Shown here: positions 56,126 through 63,960 of the stretch, piece after piece | Layout of the letters: each line of letters opens with the position of its first letter | Numbering within the stretch: position 1 is the first letter of the stretch | From: an uncultured Alphaproteobacteria bacterium | GTDB taxonomy: Bacteria > Pseudomonadota > Alphaproteobacteria > RF32 > CAG-239 | DNA: 64,000 bases | Direction of reading: 5' to 3' | Assembly (NCBI GenBank): GCA_944393175.1 | Contig: CALXZH010000035.1 | Span: 52,250 to 116,249, forward strand | Notes under the pieces: model-generated | The model's database searches: none | What the model was told of the DNA's origin: nothing | What the model saw: only the letters and a program-made list of their open reading frames with translations | Made by a program: the position numbers and the translations under genes

Positions 56126-57991
56126 ATGAACACATACCTCGTTCGACGCCTACTACCATTTTTAGTATTCACGTTAATAACCGGAGGCATATATCTACTC
56201 TGCCAAACAGTTAATAATTTTAATGTTTTGGATTTTTCATTTGCCGCCATTATTAAGACACTTGGGGTTTTATTGGTTACCAGCCTGGTTGCGTTTTTAT
56301 TCAGCATGGTCCCTTTTGTTCTCTATCTTTTAATATTGCCCCAATCATGGGTAAATCAAAAATTTGATAAAATTTGCACCATTATCACATATGGCATTTT
56401 TGTATTTTCAACCTATTTTGAACTGGCTTCGGCATGGATATTTTGGGATGAATTTCAATCCGCATTTAACTTCATAGCTGTTGATTATTTGGTATACACC
56501 AATGAAGTTATCGCCAACATCGCCGAATCTTATCCGGTATGGCCTATTTTAGGCACCATATTCGCGCTGACAGTCATCACGGTTTATTTTACCAAGCACT
56601 GGCTTTTCAATGATTTAACTGCACCAAAATTCTTCCGCCGCTTATTTGATACCTTAGTTTATGCACTTATCTGTGTATTAGCATATCACAATATAGATAT
56701 GAGCAACTTAGAGGTTAACACCAATCGTTTTAACAATGAACTTTCCAAGAATGGCCGCTACAGCTTGTTCAGTGCCTATCTGAAAAATGAAATTTCTTAT
56801 CAAGATTTTTACATAACGCATGACCCGCAACAAAATATTGCAATTTTGCAAAAAAAATTTGAAGGAAATAACGTTTCATTTAAAAACGACACCAGCATCA
56901 CAAGACAAATACATTCTCCCCGACCGGAGCAAAAGCATAACGTGGTAATTGTTTTAATGGAAAGTATGAGCTCAAAATTTTTGACTGAGAACCGCTATCC
57001 CGGCCTCTATAAAGTAACACCAAACCTTGATAAATTAAGTCAAGAAGGATTATTTTTCAGCAATACCTATGCCTCCGGCACACGTTCGGTACGAGGAATT
57101 GAAGCCATCAATTTAAGCATTCCGCCCTTACCGGGGCAATCCATCGTCCGTCGCCCGGGAAATGAAAATCTACATAGTCTTGGCTCTGTTTTTGCCTCTC
57201 AAGGCTATGACAATAAATGGATTTACGGCGGCTATGGCTACTTTGACAATATGAACTATTTTTTAGACAACAACGGCTTTCAGGTAATTGACAGAGGCAC
57301 GTGGTCAAAAGATGAAATCACCTTTGCCAACGCATGGGGTGCATCGGATGAAGACACCTTTGCCAAAGTCATCAAAGAAGCAGACAAATCTTATGCTGCA
57401 GGCAAACCGTTTTTAACTTTTGTACTCACAATCTCCAACCACCGCCCTTATACATATCCAGACGGCAAAATAGACATCAAAGGCGGACGCGAAGGCGGCG
57501 TTAAATATGCCGACTACGCGATTGGTGAATTTATTGCCCAAGCTAAGACCAAACCTTGGTTTGATAACACCTTATTTGTCTTTGTTGCAGACCACACGGC
57601 AGGAGCCGCAGGAGATGAGGAAATTAATCTTGAAGATCATCATATTCCATGGATTATTTACGCACCAAAAATTGTTAAGACGCAAAGAATAGATACGCCA
57701 GTCAGCCAATTAGATGTGTTACCGACCCTCTTAGGCTTACTTAACTTTGACTATGAGAGCCGCTTCTATGGACAAGATGCTTTATCCCCTAACTATGAGA
57801 GTCGCTTTTTTGTCAGCAACTTCCAAAAGATAGGCTATGTCAAAGACGGTGTTGATGTCATCTTAAAGCCCATCAAAGAACACTCATTTCACCCTCAAGA
57901 AACCCCTCTACAAGAGCAAACCGAGTTACTCAACGAAGCTGTTGCCTTTTACCAAACAGCCTCCGACTGGAAACAAAATCTAAAGGATTAA
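56126..57991 (+). CDS. LTA synthase-like phosphoglycerol transferase/sulfatase family protein
   Basis: A 621-residue inner-membrane protein with five N-terminal helices (to about residue 190) and a periplasmic sulfatase-fold domain. Metal ligand Glu279 in LMESMSS, putative nucleophile Thr319 in ASGTRSVRGIEA, GNENLHSLGSVF, and VFVADHTAG (D489, H490) match the LtaS/MdoB group. These enzymes transfer glycerol-phosphate from phosphatidylglycerol and release diacylglycerol. The acceptor in this Gram-negative is unknown. Heads a three-gene envelope group. Confidence 0.88.
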   Translation: MNTYLVRRLLPFLVFTLITGGIYLLCQTVNNFNVLDFSFAAIIKTLGVLLVTSLVAFLFSMVPFVLYLLILPQSWVNQKFDKICTIITYGIFVFSTYFELASAWIFWDEFQSAFNFIAVDYLVYTNEVIANIAESYPVWPILGTIFALTVITVYFTKHWLFNDLTAPKFFRRLFDTLVYALICVLAYHNIDMSNLEVNTNRFNNELSKNGRYSLFSAYLKNEISYQDFYITHDPQQNIAILQKKFEGNNVSFKNDTSITRQIHSPRPEQKHNVVIVLMESMSSKFLTENRYPGLYKVTPNLDKLSQEGLFFSNTYASGTRSVRGIEAINLSIPPLPGQSIVRRPGNENLHSLGSVFASQGYDNKWIYGGYGYFDNMNYFLDNNGFQVIDRGTWSKDEITFANAWGASDEDTFAKVIKEADKSYAAGKPFLTFVLTISNHRPYTYPDGKIDIKGGREGGVKYADYAIGEFIAQAKTKPWFDNTLFVFVADHTAGAAGDEEINLEDHHIPWIIYAPKIVKTQRIDTPVSQLDVLPTLLGLLNFDYESRFYGQDALSPNYESRFFVSNFQKIGYVKDGVDVILKPIKEHSFHPQETPLQEQTELLNEAVAFYQTASDWKQNLKD

Positions 57992-57997
57992 GCCTCC

Positions 57998-58687
57998 ATG
58001 AAAAAGCTATTAACTGGTTTATGTATTGGCGTTTTATTACTTTTGGTCATTTTGCTTCTGGAATATTATACAGATATAGACCTACTCATACAGGAACATT
58101 TTTTTGACCGCGCCAACAATCGTTGGTTAATCTATCCGGCATTGCACAAAAAACTGAGTTTTATTTTTTATTCCGGCTTAAAAAATGTTTTAATTGCAAC
58201 AGCCGTGTTTTGTTTAATTCGCCTGCTATACTCCATTAAACACCCACACTTAAGAGCGGGTAATCAACCTTACTTAATAATGCTTTTAAGTATTATTTTT
58301 GTACCGTTAATTGTAGCCAGTGCCAAATATTTTACCAACGTCTATTGCCCCTATCAGCTAAATATTTATAACGGGCTTTATCCTTTTGTACGGATACTTG
58401 AGAATTACCCTGCAGATTTTACCCAACCCAAGCCGGGACGTTGTTTTCCGGCCGGCCACGCCACGGCAGGTTTTGCCTTTATGGCACTATTTTATTGTTT
58501 TAAGAGCAAAAAAAATCGCATTTTAGGTTTATGTTTAGGTCTCATTTTAGGCTGGACTGCGGCCATTTACCAAATGTATCGCGGACAACATTTTCTTTCC
58601 CACTCCTTATTTAGCATGGTATCTGCGTTTATGGTAATCATGATAATTAACTACCTGATTAAAAGAATTTATAAAGAAAACTATTGA
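57998..58687 (+). CDS. PAP2-family membrane phosphatase
   Basis: A 229-residue six-helix protein of the type 2 phosphatidic acid phosphatase family. Motifs: KPGRCFPAGHATAG (PAGH at 151-154) and YRGQHFLSHSLFS (R195, H202). The third-motif Asp is replaced by Ser/Met, as in the RGxHFLSH subgroup. Substrates could be lipid phosphates such as undecaprenyl pyrophosphate, phosphatidylglycerol phosphate or lipid A. It starts 6 bases after the LtaS-like gene, hence co-translated. Confidence 0.88.
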   Translation: MKKLLTGLCIGVLLLLVILLLEYYTDIDLLIQEHFFDRANNRWLIYPALHKKLSFIFYSGLKNVLIATAVFCLIRLLYSIKHPHLRAGNQPYLIMLLSIIFVPLIVASAKYFTNVYCPYQLNIYNGLYPFVRILENYPADFTQPKPGRCFPAGHATAGFAFMALFYCFKSKKNRILGLCLGLILGWTAAIYQMYRGQHFLSHSLFSMVSAFMVIMIINYLIKRIYKENY

Positions 58688-58787
58688 TTTTTCTCAAAGA
58701 GTTACTAAATTCACAGCATTAGACTTTACTTTATCAACAAATAATGCTATCAAACAAAAGACGCCAAGATAAACACCGAGAAAAACA

Positions 58788-59519
58788 ATGAAAATAAGAA
58801 ACTACGGACTGCGCTTAAATATTGATACCTATAGAGCCAACATAGACAAATACAGAAACAAACTGCGCAATTCGGCACTTAACCCTAATGTTTTAGCGGC
58901 AGATTTACACATTGATGTTAACAAATCTTTTAAAAAAGAATGTTTAAGAAAACTCATTCATTTGAGCTCTCTTTGGATTCCGGCTTTAATATATTTTATG
59001 GAACCCACAATTTGTATCATTATTTTTGCCACCATTTTTATCGGTGATGTTATATTGGAATATGGCAATTACAAAAAATGGCGCTGGGCCAGAAGAACCT
59101 TTGGCTTATTATTTTATAAAGCCTTACGCAACAAAGAATTAAAACGAAACATTTTTCAATTAAGCGGCGGAGCCTACGTAATGTTAGCGGCCATTGCCTG
59201 CACTTTGCTTTTTCCGGCAAATGTTGCGGTCGTAGCATTGAGTGTGATGCTCATTTCGGATACCTGCGCCGCTATATTTGGCAAAGCGTACGGCACACGC
59301 AAACTCTACAAGCACAAATCTCTTGAAGGAACGGTTGCCTTTTTCCTGAGTGCTTTGGTTATTATGATTTTGTGCAATATGATTTTGCCGGTAACCTATG
59401 CCAGCATAATCGCGGCTTTTGTTGCCACGATGGCGGAAATGTATGAAGACAAAATAGAAATAGATGACAATTTATCTATTCCCCTCAGCATCGGAGCAAT
59501 TTTAACGCTTCTTCCCTAA
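58788..59519 (+). CDS. Polyprenol/diacylglycerol kinase-like (SEC59/DGK1/VTE5) family protein
   Basis: A 243-residue protein with an N-terminal soluble part and about six membrane segments. Family marks: ECLRKLIHLSSLWIPALIY, LISDTCAAIFGKAYG, KSLEGTVAFFLSALV and AEMYEDKIEIDDNLSIPL. This family uses CTP to phosphorylate dolichol, diacylglycerol or phytol. Beside an LtaS-like transferase it could recycle the diacylglycerol that is released; this is inferred from context. Its ATG has GAG-poor spacing and an AC-rich leader. Confidence 0.85.
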   Translation: MKIRNYGLRLNIDTYRANIDKYRNKLRNSALNPNVLAADLHIDVNKSFKKECLRKLIHLSSLWIPALIYFMEPTICIIIFATIFIGDVILEYGNYKKWRWARRTFGLLFYKALRNKELKRNIFQLSGGAYVMLAAIACTLLFPANVAVVALSVMLISDTCAAIFGKAYGTRKLYKHKSLEGTVAFFLSALVIMILCNMILPVTYASIIAAFVATMAEMYEDKIEIDDNLSIPLSIGAILTLLP

Positions 59520-59622
59520 AAAATAAACTGTCAACACCACATAATAATACTTGTAAAAAACTGTTTGATGTGCTTATATGTGCTCAAACAGTTATCATTA
59601 TGTTTCACCAAAATTTATTATC

Positions 59623-59982
59623 ATGAACGAAGTAATGAACTTAAATAGCCATGATGCTTACACAGCGTTAGGCTATGCCGCCGGAAAATTCAAAGTAAGT
59701 GTTGAATCTTCGCAAGTCCATACCAGATTAGCCACATTCAAAAAGAAATGTTCCCAATTTGGCAAAGGTCAACAAGTAGCAATTTGGTTTATCAAGAGTC
59801 AAGATAATCAAGGACAAAAAAAACTACTGCTCTTGGCCGTTGGAGATACGTTGCACAATGCCGTAATGGTCAATCCGGAAGATGTTGAATTGGCACAAAT
59901 CAGCAATGCCAACATCAAAGGAGTAGCATACAAGCTCAATAAGGACGGAAGTTTTGCGGAATATGTACCGGCCCCCAAGTAA
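59623..59982 (+). CDS. Orphan small protein
   Basis: A 119-residue protein from the ATG at 59623 (MNEVMNLNSHDAY), cytoplasmic, basic, without membrane segments. Alternating hydrophobics (VAIWFIKSQ, KLLLLAVGDTLHNAVMVNP) suggest a small beta-barrel or beta-sheet fold. I do not recognise it. The in-frame ATG at 59578 is less likely. It has its own terminator and an AT-rich leader without a Shine-Dalgarno site. Confidence 0.65.
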   Translation: MNEVMNLNSHDAYTALGYAAGKFKVSVESSQVHTRLATFKKKCSQFGKGQQVAIWFIKSQDNQGQKKLLLLAVGDTLHNAVMVNPEDVELAQISNANIKGVAYKLNKDGSFAEYVPAPK

Positions 59983-59997
59983 AATACTTGATATACT

Positions 59998-60033
59998 ACA
60001 AATGGCTTAAGTTTTTATACTTAAGCCATTTTG
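59998..60033 (+). terminator. Terminator
   Basis: Stem AAATGGCTTAAG/CTTAAGCCATTT with T run, after the orphan at 59623. Confidence 0.85.
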
Positions 60034-60160
60034 TATATTTTCTGAAAATTTTGTCATTTTTTTTGCTTGCTTTTTTATTTTTTTTGTGCTTTTATACTTT
60101 TCAGCGATTTTATAATTATATGTTTAACCGCCCCCACAAGGGGCATAACAATTTACAATT

Positions 60161-60538
60161 ATGTGTAAAAAAATTTTAAACCAGGAGTACTTGAACGCAG
60201 CCTCAACCAAATCAGCTATGGTAGCTGCAACCGGAAGGAAGATTGAAAAAGTTGGAGCATTCACCCTTGTTATCTCCAAGCAAACAGGAAAAGGAGGCCG
60301 CAAGGACCTGATACAGCCCAACATTCCGGTCAAGGTCTGGGCAGAAATAACATCCGGCGCTGACTTTGCGGTTCGACCGCTCATCAAAGAAGCCGGCAAG
60401 AAAGCCAAGGTTGAAGTTATTGAAACCGCTAATGTGGTGTCTATGACACCTTTGACGGAGTTTGAATATGACGGTAGTCACTATCTCCGTCAGCGCGTGG
60501 AAAACGTCCACCGCTTTGCGGAAATCAGAAAAAAATGA
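60161..60538 (+). CDS. Orphan small basic protein
   Basis: A 125-residue basic protein: TKSAMVAATGRKIEKVGAFTL then KQTGKGGRKDL and a VKVWAEIT core. The GAFTL..KGGR..IP spacing faintly recalls the DNA-binding arm of HU/IHF proteins, but I cannot call it one. No signal peptide. A short leader carries a hairpin-like CCCCC/GGGG near 60133. Monocistronic with terminator. Confidence 0.6.
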   Translation: MCKKILNQEYLNAASTKSAMVAATGRKIEKVGAFTLVISKQTGKGGRKDLIQPNIPVKVWAEITSGADFAVRPLIKEAGKKAKVEVIETANVVSMTPLTEFEYDGSHYLRQRVENVHRFAEIRKK

Positions 60539-60622
60539 CTCCAATCTTGTTAACGAACAGTTGCGTGCAGCTATCGTGAGATACCTCCCCGCAACTTGAA
60601 AAACACACTATTGAAAAAACAC

Positions 60623-60662
60623 AAAAAAAGCGCCCCAATCATAACTGATCAGGGCGTTTTTT
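60623..60662 (+). terminator. Terminator
   Basis: Stem GCGCCC..ATCA/TGAT..GGGCG with T run after the orphan at 60161. Confidence 0.8.
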
Positions 60663-60745
60663 CTTGAAAAATAAAAAAAATTAGTTATAACAACGTCAAT
60701 AACACTATTTTTCTATATTTATTAACCCTTAAAAATTTTTGACGT

Positions 60746-61105
60746 ATGAAACCAAAAGGATTTCAAAGCAAAAATGTTGAGGAAGATAAAATCATCCCTC
60801 AACTTCAGGCGGCACAAAAACATTTTAATATCAACATTTCGCCTGAAACCACAGCTGAGAGACTAAAAGTTTCTCCCAATCGGAAGATTTCTTTTTTAGG
60901 AGCAGGTCACACTTACTGTTGCGTTGGTTACAAAAGCGATGACAACAAGAGCTATCTGATATTTGATATGGGCTCTGGCAACATTTGCACCATTGAGAAG
61001 AGTGCCGCAACCATAAAACCGTTAGAAGACAACATCTGCCTTAACGGCATTCAGCTAGAGTTAAAAATAACCGCAAAAGGCTGGAAATATGCACCCAAGA
61101 AGTAA
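60746..61105 (+). CDS. Orphan small protein
   Basis: A 119-residue cytoplasmic protein with an N-terminal helix part and a beta-rich core around ISFLGAGHTYCCVGYKSDD and YLIFDMGSGNICT, holding four Cys. Family unknown. Its leader has no Shine-Dalgarno site; bases 60717-60738 nearly match the leader of the orphan at 16358-17254. A perfect terminator follows. Confidence 0.65.
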   Translation: MKPKGFQSKNVEEDKIIPQLQAAQKHFNINISPETTAERLKVSPNRKISFLGAGHTYCCVGYKSDDNKSYLIFDMGSGNICTIEKSAATIKPLEDNICLNGIQLELKITAKGWKYAPKK

Positions 61106-61119
61106 TCATTCCCTCACCT

Positions 61120-61152
61120 AAAAACCCCGATATTTATCATATCGGGGTTTTG
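61120..61152 (+). terminator. Bidirectional terminator
   Basis: Stem AACCCCGATAT/ATATCGGGGTT with A and T runs, between convergent genes. Confidence 0.85.
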
Positions 61153-61153
61153 T

Positions 61154-61723
61154 TTATCTGTTTTCCAATAAAAGGAGCAATCTCTTCAAAACCGATTGTT
61201 CTACAAAATAACCTTTTTTCACCCAAAGAGCTGCACTCACGCCATCTTTTTCAAAATCATCCGTAATCTTAAAATATTTTTTGCGCATAGTTTCCACACA
61301 TGGCGTAATGGTAATTTTTTCGCCCTCGGGCTTAGAAGTTATCTCGCCTAAATAAACACAATCAACAATAATATCGGGCATTAATTTCGGCGCACCGTTC
61401 ACAAAAGCATTATAAATTTGCGCCCCGCCACCGATATACAAATCTTCTTCAAATTCCTTAAAAAAGCGAATATCGGAAAGCCAATGCTCATTCTTTTGAA
61501 TTTGCATTTCATCCGGCTGAACGGAAGAAAGCACCCAAACTTCACATTTTTCCAAAACTTGTTTAGGAATTGTCGCAAAGGTTTTACGCCCGAACACCAC
61601 ATTTTGCTCTGCAATAACATCTGCAAAAAAGTGGCTGTCTGAAGGAACATTCCAGGGAATTTCTTTGCCTATTCCAATCAGATTTTCAGTTTTTTCTCGA
61701 CACCAAATAGCAACTTTCGTCAT
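61154..61723 (-). CDS. Dihydrofolate reductase
   Basis: A 189-residue DHFR-fold protein. IGIGKEIPWNVPSDSHFF carries the substrate-binding Trp/Pro segment, VVFGRKTFATIP binds cofactor phosphate, LYIGGGAQIYNAF is the C-terminal GG motif. It is longer than common bacterial DHFR by a ~25-residue C-terminal tail. It would reduce dihydrofolate with NADPH; no thyA is visible nearby, so the function rests on the motifs. Confidence 0.85.
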   Translation of the reverse strand: MTKVAIWCREKTENLIGIGKEIPWNVPSDSHFFADVIAEQNVVFGRKTFATIPKQVLEKCEVWVLSSVQPDEMQIQKNEHWLSDIRFFKEFEEDLYIGGGAQIYNAFVNGAPKLMPDIIVDCVYLGEITSKPEGEKITITPCVETMRKKYFKITDDFEKDGVSAALWVKKGYFVEQSVLKRLLLLLENR

Positions 61724-61778
61724 AGTGTATCCTCCGTCATTTTAAGATGAGTATAAACTTATTTATCAAAAAGCCAAT

Positions 61779-61809
61779 AAAAAAGCCAAAGATACCCTTT
61801 GGCTTTTTT
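61779..61809 (-). terminator. Terminator of the orphan at 61828-62733
   Basis: Stem AAGCCAAAG/CTTTGGCTT with T run on the minus strand. Confidence 0.8.
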
Positions 61810-61827
61810 GTTTTAAACATCATAGTG

Positions 61828-62733
61828 TTAGTGAAAAGATTTCCACCACCACTTAAATTGTTTGGCTTTGAAAAGCAATTTATGTTGCTCGTGCTTAGCC
61901 AAAAATTCCCAATTTTTTGCCGCAACAGCATTTTTGTACACATCTTCCTTTTTGCTCTCAATGACTTGACCAAGGTAATCTTCCCAATCAATGACGTCAT
62001 AGAAACCAAAAAACGCTAATGTACCCCACTTTTTGTTTTCAATATAAGGCTTGGTATATTTCTTATAATCTAACAAGAAATCGTCGCAACACATAGCAAA
62101 CAATAGCTCTTGCATACCATTATCATACAAAATTTCTAAAATGTCAGATACAGAAAAACCATTAAATGAAGTGAAAGAAGTTCCACCAAAAACTTCCTTC
62201 CACTTTTTAAGTTGGATAAGTCTTTCCATGCCAGCCTTTGTAAAGGCAAGAAATTGAAACAATCCCTTATGACAAGCATAGTCCAATTGACCGTATTTGA
62301 CTAAAATTAGATATTGCTTATACTCAGCCAAAACATCAAATTGTCCATGCTGTGCCAAAATAAAAAATTTTTCTTTTTGAGCCAAAATATCCCATAAGTG
62401 ATACTCAACCAACGTCTTATCTGAAAAATTTTCTTTAATATAATTGACATAGTTGCAAGAAATCAAAAAATCATTTGTTTTTTTCTCTCCCCAATAGGAG
62501 CACAAAAAGGGATAGCACTCATTTGCCAAACGAACACTTGACTGTATGGCTTGCTGAACCACAGCTTCATAGCCGAAATCAATCAAAGCATTCAAAATAA
62601 ATGGGGTTAGTCCGTAACCTTTAGAGACTATTTTCAAAAATGTTTCTATTTTACCCTTTTTGATAAAATAAAACAAAATTTTTTCATGTTGTTCTGGCGT
62701 TAGATAATCCAGCCTTTTCTCATAATCGTTCAT
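61828..62733 (-). CDS. Orphan alpha-helical protein
   Basis: A 301-residue protein with no signal peptide, made of repeated helical units of about 20-30 residues (FFILAQHGQFDVLAEYKQ, YLILVKYGQLDYACHKG, FLAKHEQHKLLFKAKQ), reminiscent of degenerate ankyrin or HEAT-like solenoids. Aromatic and Lys rich. The leader is AT-rich without a Shine-Dalgarno site and has CTTAAAACTT like that of the orphan at 872-1744. Its function is unknown. Confidence 0.6.
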   Translation of the reverse strand: MNDYEKRLDYLTPEQHEKILFYFIKKGKIETFLKIVSKGYGLTPFILNALIDFGYEAVVQQAIQSSVRLANECYPFLCSYWGEKKTNDFLISCNYVNYIKENFSDKTLVEYHLWDILAQKEKFFILAQHGQFDVLAEYKQYLILVKYGQLDYACHKGLFQFLAFTKAGMERLIQLKKWKEVFGGTSFTSFNGFSVSDILEILYDNGMQELLFAMCCDDFLLDYKKYTKPYIENKKWGTLAFFGFYDVIDWEDYLGQVIESKKEDVYKNAVAAKNWEFLAKHEQHKLLFKAKQFKWWWKSFH

Positions 62734-62837
62734 AATAAGATAAGTTTTAAGTTTAACATAAAAATAAGATTATGAGCTCAATATTAGCAAAATTTCTCCT
62801 TTTGTCAATAAAACATCTTTTACTTCAACTAATTCAC

Positions 62838-62866
62838 TTGAAATCTCATAAGTTTATGTCTATACT
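62838..62866 (+). promoter_or_regulatory. Sigma-70 promoter of tmRNA
   Basis: TTGAAA (62838-62843), 17-base spacer, TATACT (62861-62866), predicting a start near 62873. Confidence 0.75.
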
Positions 62867-62872
62867 AAATTT

Positions 62873-63176
62873 TGCTGAGCAATCAGCTACGACACTAGAG
62901 GCAGTATAAAATAGGCTTTTAGGACCCGGGGGCAGTACCCGGCACCTCCACCAATTAGAGCATTTCGGGGGTGAAACAGGATAGACTGGGAGCAGTAAAG
63001 ATATGAGCTGTGTCCGGTGAGATACCACCGTTATCGGTTCAAATTAAAATGAATGCTAACGATAATAACGTAGCTCCTGTTGCTTTGGCTGCTTAGTCTA
63101 AAGCGACAAATCTAAATTCTTATAGCTTTGGTTAGCCGTAAGTGGGGTTTGGGCCACCTAGCAACAGAACGGCCCC
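62873..63176 (+). ncRNA. ssrA: tmRNA, circularly permuted (two-piece)
   Basis: The acceptor piece comes first and ends in CACCTCCACCA at 62953; after a 13-base spacer the coding piece begins GGGGGTG at 62967. CACCTCC and GGGGGTG pair over seven bases (one G-U), forming the acceptor stem, with the T-arm CCGGG..CCCGG just before the CCA. The tag frame at 63055-63096 reads ANDNNVAPVALAA-stop, the alphaproteobacterial ANDN start and an ALAA degradation end. The order is that of the two-piece tmRNAs of alphaproteobacteria, processed to two chains. It rescues stalled ribosomes. Outer ends are estimated. Confidence 0.95.
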
Positions 63177-63196
63177 TATTCAAGAAAGGGAAACGG

Positions 63197-63682
63197 ATGA
63201 GTGAGTATTTAACAGAAATCAATTACGACAAATTAATCGAAAAATCGCTCAAACATGTTGTAATTGAAGCCTTAAAGATAGCAGAAAGACAAGGTCTTCC
63301 GGGCGAAAATCACTTTTATATTACATTTAAGACCTCTCACCCGCAAGTTGTCATGAGCGACGCCCTCAAACAACAATATCCTAATGAGATGACCATTGTC
63401 ATCCAACACCAATATTCCAATTTAATTGTATCATCCACATCTTTTTCCATTGATTTAAGTTTTAACGGTGTACCGCAAACCTTAACCATTCCGTTTGATG
63501 CCATCACCTACTTTGGTGACCCTTATGCCAAATTTGGCCTGAGCTTTACCTCCGGCGAAAGTGACACAGAACCTGCCGGCAGCTTATTTGACGATGACGA
63601 AGAGGAAGAAGCCCCGCGCAAAACCTCAGGCGGTGTCGCCAGCGTTGTCCCGATTGATGCATTTCGCAAGAAAAATTCATGA
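63197..63682 (+). CDS. sspB: ClpXP adaptor protein SspB, alphaproteobacterial type
   Basis: A 161-residue adaptor that delivers tmRNA-tagged proteins to ClpXP. The N-terminal part (YLTEINYDKLIEKSLKHVVIEALKIAERQGLPGENHFYITFKT) and the strand with VVMSDALKQQYPNEMTIVIQH form the tag-binding fold; the acidic linker (DDDEEEE) and basic tail VVPIDAFRKK bind ClpX. The ATG at 63197 has an AAAGGGAAACGG leader; the longer ATG at 63128 lies inside tmRNA and is rejected. It begins ~20 bases after the tmRNA. Confidence 0.95.
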   Translation: MSEYLTEINYDKLIEKSLKHVVIEALKIAERQGLPGENHFYITFKTSHPQVVMSDALKQQYPNEMTIVIQHQYSNLIVSSTSFSIDLSFNGVPQTLTIPFDAITYFGDPYAKFGLSFTSGESDTEPAGSLFDDDEEEEAPRKTSGGVASVVPIDAFRKKNS

Positions 63683-63960
63683 AGAAAAAATCTGTTGTCA
63701 TTGCTAGACGCCATTCCACCAGCATTTCTTTGGAAGATGAATTTTTAGCTGAGCTGGAAAAGATTGCACAAGAAAAAGGAATCAGTATCAATCAGTTAGT
63801 CACCGAAATTGATTCAAAACGTGAACACGAAAATCTTTCCAGCGCCATCAGAATTTATATTTTACGACATTTAAAAAAAGAAACCCACCGGCCTAGCCGG
63901 TGGTTCTTCTCAAGCGGGTATAACCCTAATAGTGCCAGCGAACGCCTTAAGGGCGTATGA
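63679..63960 (+). CDS. Ribbon-helix-helix protein
   Basis: A 93-residue protein whose first ~65 residues are of RHH type (SVVIARRHSTSISLEDEFLAELEKIAQEKG ISINQLV... in the usual beta-helix-helix order), as found beside sspB in alphaproteobacteria. It overlaps the sspB stop as ATGA. The final ~25 residues are encoded over a terminator-like hairpin and an antisense structured region, and may be less conserved. Likely DNA-binding; targets unknown. Confidence 0.8.
   Translation: MKKKSVVIARRHSTSISLEDEFLAELEKIAQEKGISINQLVTEIDSKREHENLSSAIRIYILRHLKKETHRPSRWFFSSGYNPNSASERLKGV
63872..63903 (-). terminator. Terminator hairpin, best in minus orientation
   Basis: Perfect stem CCACCGGC/GCCGGTGG with loop CTA. 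On the minus strand it is followed by a run of T. It lies inside the plus-strand RHH frame. Confidence 0.65.

Noticed and set aside
60161..60538. HU/IHF-like nucleoid protein
   Set aside because: Only a loose likeness around GAFTL..GGR..IP; the dimerisation helices and the conserved RNP motif are missing.
63128..63196. N-terminal extension of SspB to the ATG at 63128
   Set aside because: It lies inside the tmRNA coding piece, and the ATG at 63197 matches the family start and has a ribosome site.
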